This document shows, piece by piece, positions 62,101 to 64,000 of a stretch of 64,000 bases of DNA; position 1 is the stretch's first letter, and the number at the start of each line of letters is the position of its first letter. Source of the stretch: Musa acuminata AAA Group (taxonomy: Eukaryota; Streptophyta; Magnoliopsida; Zingiberales; Musaceae); assembly GCF_036884655.1 (NCBI RefSeq), contig NC_088330.1, forward strand, positions 31,903,501-31,967,500. The letters run 5' to 3'. A program made the translations under genes and the position numbers. The notes under the pieces are model-generated. The model saw only the letters and a program-made list of their open reading frames with translations, searched no databases and was not told where the DNA came from.

Positions 62101-63108
62101 ACAGTGTGAAGAATTACCTACAGAACTTCATAGGAATATTCCCCATATTACTTATTCATCTTCAAAACCTGAAAGCACTCGGATGCCAAACAATGGAAAA
62201 TTCGAGGAAAATGCAGAAAGGAAAGTTAACATTATTACACAAAAGACTTCGTTTTTGTCTGAGTCAATGTCTCAATCTAATGATCTCAGCTTCTTCTTGG
62301 ATGTGAGGAAAGGCACATCTATGGGAAACTATAAAGATGGAACTGTAAAATGTTCTGATAAGCATATTACAGCACCTATTGCTGTCTTGCAAGAGCCATC
62401 TATCCCATGTGGTATCCCTAAAGAGGTGTTTGCACAGTGGGTAATTGATGTGCATACTGTTTGCCTCTCTGACCATATTCTGGGCCTTATGGATCACATT
62501 AAGAAAAGTTATTTGGCCATCTTGGAGGAGAGCCCTTATTTGAAAGCAGACCTTGTGCACATTGCCAATGAATCTGAAACTTCTAGCCTTTCAAGGCAAA
62601 AACTATTAAATCTTATTATAAACAAAATTTCAAAACGGTGCACTTCAGACTCAAGTCATGAAGATGTTATGGCATATGTTGCACTATATGGTATTAAGCA
62701 GTTGTCATATTTCTTGTGCTTCTTTGGTGTCCATGCTGCTCATCTATATGTAAGCTATTTGGTTAGAAACATCAAAACAATGGCAGAAAGATTAAGATCA
62801 CTTGAGGCCTTACTTGAAGATGAATGCTGGAAATCTGGTAAACAATTAATTGATCCACATCCATCACTGTCTCTCATTGAAGGGCTACTTATGTCAAATA
62901 TTCAGAATTCTGAGAAGATACTGATTGTAGCTGAGAGAGTATTTTGGTTGCCACTGACTTGGAAGCTGGCTTCAATGGGAATAAAATTGCATGCTATAAA
63001 GGCTAATTCTCTGCCCCCAAGTAATTTGGATGGAATAGACAGCACTGAATATGACAATTCTGTGTTGGAACATCTTCATCATTCAGATTGCTTACTGGTA
63101 TCTTACGA
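59130..63108 (+). CDS. SHOC1: SHOC1 (ZIP2/XPF-like meiotic crossover factor), 5' portion
   Basis: SHOC1 is a ZMM protein that works with PTD in the nucleus of meiotic cells to make interference-sensitive crossovers. It is related to XPF but is thought to bind branched DNA rather than cut it. Six exons keep phase 0: 59130-59462, 59541-59630, 59718-59804, 59913-59969, 60076-60150 and 61106-63108, giving about 881 residues. The last exon ends in a split codon (TAC GA before GTAAGA), so the gene continues beyond the right edge. The start MRTRFLNTDYFSS and the acidic, poorly structured middle match the plant family as I know it. The large last exon contains helical stretches (VVEELLHALKPHSL, FAQWVIDVHTVCLSDHILGL). 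The XPF-like nuclease fold and helix-hairpin-helix part expected further on are outside the window or only beginning. No clear next exon was found between 63109 and 64000. Confidence 0.85.
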
Positions 63109-63624
63109 GTAAGATTTCATTACTATAAGTGTAGGAATTTTTGTCTTCAATGCTATTATATTGAATGTAATACTGTTTTTTGTTTTTGTCTTTTGCTTTT
63201 GATTTACTTAAGTTGTCTCTAGTGTTTAAATGCCTTTTGCTATGATAACTAATTTTTTGTGCTACACCTAACAAATAAATATTCTTTTGTCTTGAATTTT
63301 TTTTTATATTCTTGAACTTGCTTTCATCTTATTAAACAGTCATCAATCAGAAAGCAAGTTTGCAAAATGCTCTTGTCAATGTGGAGTTTTGGAGGGTGTA
63401 TGTAATCTTACTTCTGCAAGCATATAGGCTATTTCTATGTACTGATTCAATATTTTGGTAATTAGACAATAAAAGGTCAACTTCTTTTAGGTTTCTTTGG
63501 TGTGTGATTACGGAAGCTGAGACAAGGGACATTGTTAGAGATTATTTTTTCCTTAATGTTTATACTTTATAGTACGTGTTTTTTTTTCTCACTCCTTTTC
63601 TTCTTCCCTTTTTGTAGTCTTTCA

Positions 63625-63990
63625 TTAATGGGAGACCTAGTGCACAAGACACCCATCATTATGGGGGGTTTGAGGGACAATACATACAATCTAGATTGCA
63701 ATAGGCAATCTTACTATAGCACCATGGCTCTGAACTATATGGGCTTTGGGGAGGATCAATATATGCAGCCTTACTCCTATAATAGTATAATTAAAGATGA
63801 TATTTTAATGACTCGAATCTTAGTCACCTAGTGCACAAGGTGCCTACCAATATAGGGCGCTAGAAGGTATAACATATACAACCTTAATCCTGTTATCCGA
63901 GAGTTTGTTTTCATATCTCGAAGCTTGGTCATCTAAATTGCAAAAGAGCAATCTCACCAAGGCTCACTCTCTGGTGCACAAGGCTTTCAA
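63625..63990 (-). repeat. Degenerate Au-like SINE pieces
   Basis: In plus-strand order there are CTAGTGCACAAGACACCCA (near 63638) and GGGGAGGATCAATATATGCA followed by GCCTTACTCCTATAATAG (near 63748). A second CTAGTGCACAAGGTGCC (near 63828) and ACAACCTTAATCCTGTTA (near 63880) come next. These resemble the reverse complement of the plant Au SINE, with its TGTACGCAGCCTTACCC core. Three or more partial copies are nested or tandem and much mutated. They lie in the intron of SHOC1 that runs off the window. Confidence 0.45.
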
Positions 63991-64000
63991 GTTTCAACAA

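Noticed and set aside
63340..63400. A next SHOC1 exon after the AG at about 63342
   Set aside because: It can complete the split codon, but the encoded residues do not resemble the family and the following donor is doubtful, so it was not added.

Overview
This window is plant nuclear DNA. Its genes have many spliced introns, and its gene set is plant-specific: PPR proteins, an MCTP/FTIP-like C2 protein, a BAHD acyltransferase, an HMA5-type copper ATPase, plant ADF architecture and SHOC1. GC-rich exons and the close match of the copper ATPase to the cereal HMA5 pattern as I remember it suggest a monocot, possibly a banana relative (Zingiberales). That placement is inference; nothing here proves it.

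Layout, left to right. 1-10993 (+): the 3' two thirds of MED12, a subunit of the Mediator kinase module. 11600-13026: remains of a minus-strand LTR retrotransposon, ending next to a frameshifted 3' fragment of a DUF3527-like gene (about 13070-13945). 14261-14390: a fold-back with (TA)n and (GA)n. 14480-17460 (-): exon-like pieces I cannot assign. 18010-21000 (-): a P-type PPR gene with a tandem duplication of five motifs. 21617-23989 (-): an MCTP/FTIP-like gene. 24450-28118: AT-rich, gene-free. 28119-29644 (-): a two-exon BAHD acyltransferase. 31100-31720: LTR-like sequence. 32863-34872 (+): an E-class PPR gene. 35041-41975 (-): a six-exon HMA5-like Cu+ ATPase whose first intron holds two tRNA-Lys(CTT) genes on the opposite strand. 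42784-43199: a solo LTR with a perfect 5-bp target duplication. 43725-44391 (+): an actin-depolymerizing factor. 44640-46020: a very large compound micro/minisatellite. 46850-47900 (-): a decayed CACTA (TNP2-type) transposase. 49363-57834 (+): a 15-exon TPR-MYND-SET (SMYD4-like) gene with a complete hAT-like element in one intron. 59130 to the right edge (+): SHOC1, a meiotic crossover factor, cut by the window end.

The genes do not form a pathway. They are ordinary, independently transcribed plant genes for transcription, organelle RNA processing, membrane trafficking, acyl transfer, copper export, actin turnover, chromatin or protein methylation and meiosis. The exon joins given for MED12, BAHD, HMA5, ADF, SMYD4-like and SHOC1 were worked out by hand; every junction keeps the reading frame.

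I did not find an undescribed biological system. The points most worth a second look are the HMA5-like protein whose second metal-binding domain has lost both cysteines, the complete hAT-like insertion in the SMYD4-like intron (8-bp target duplication), the 531-bp duplication inside the PPR gene, and the duplicated tRNA-Lys unit antisense to the HMA5-like intron.
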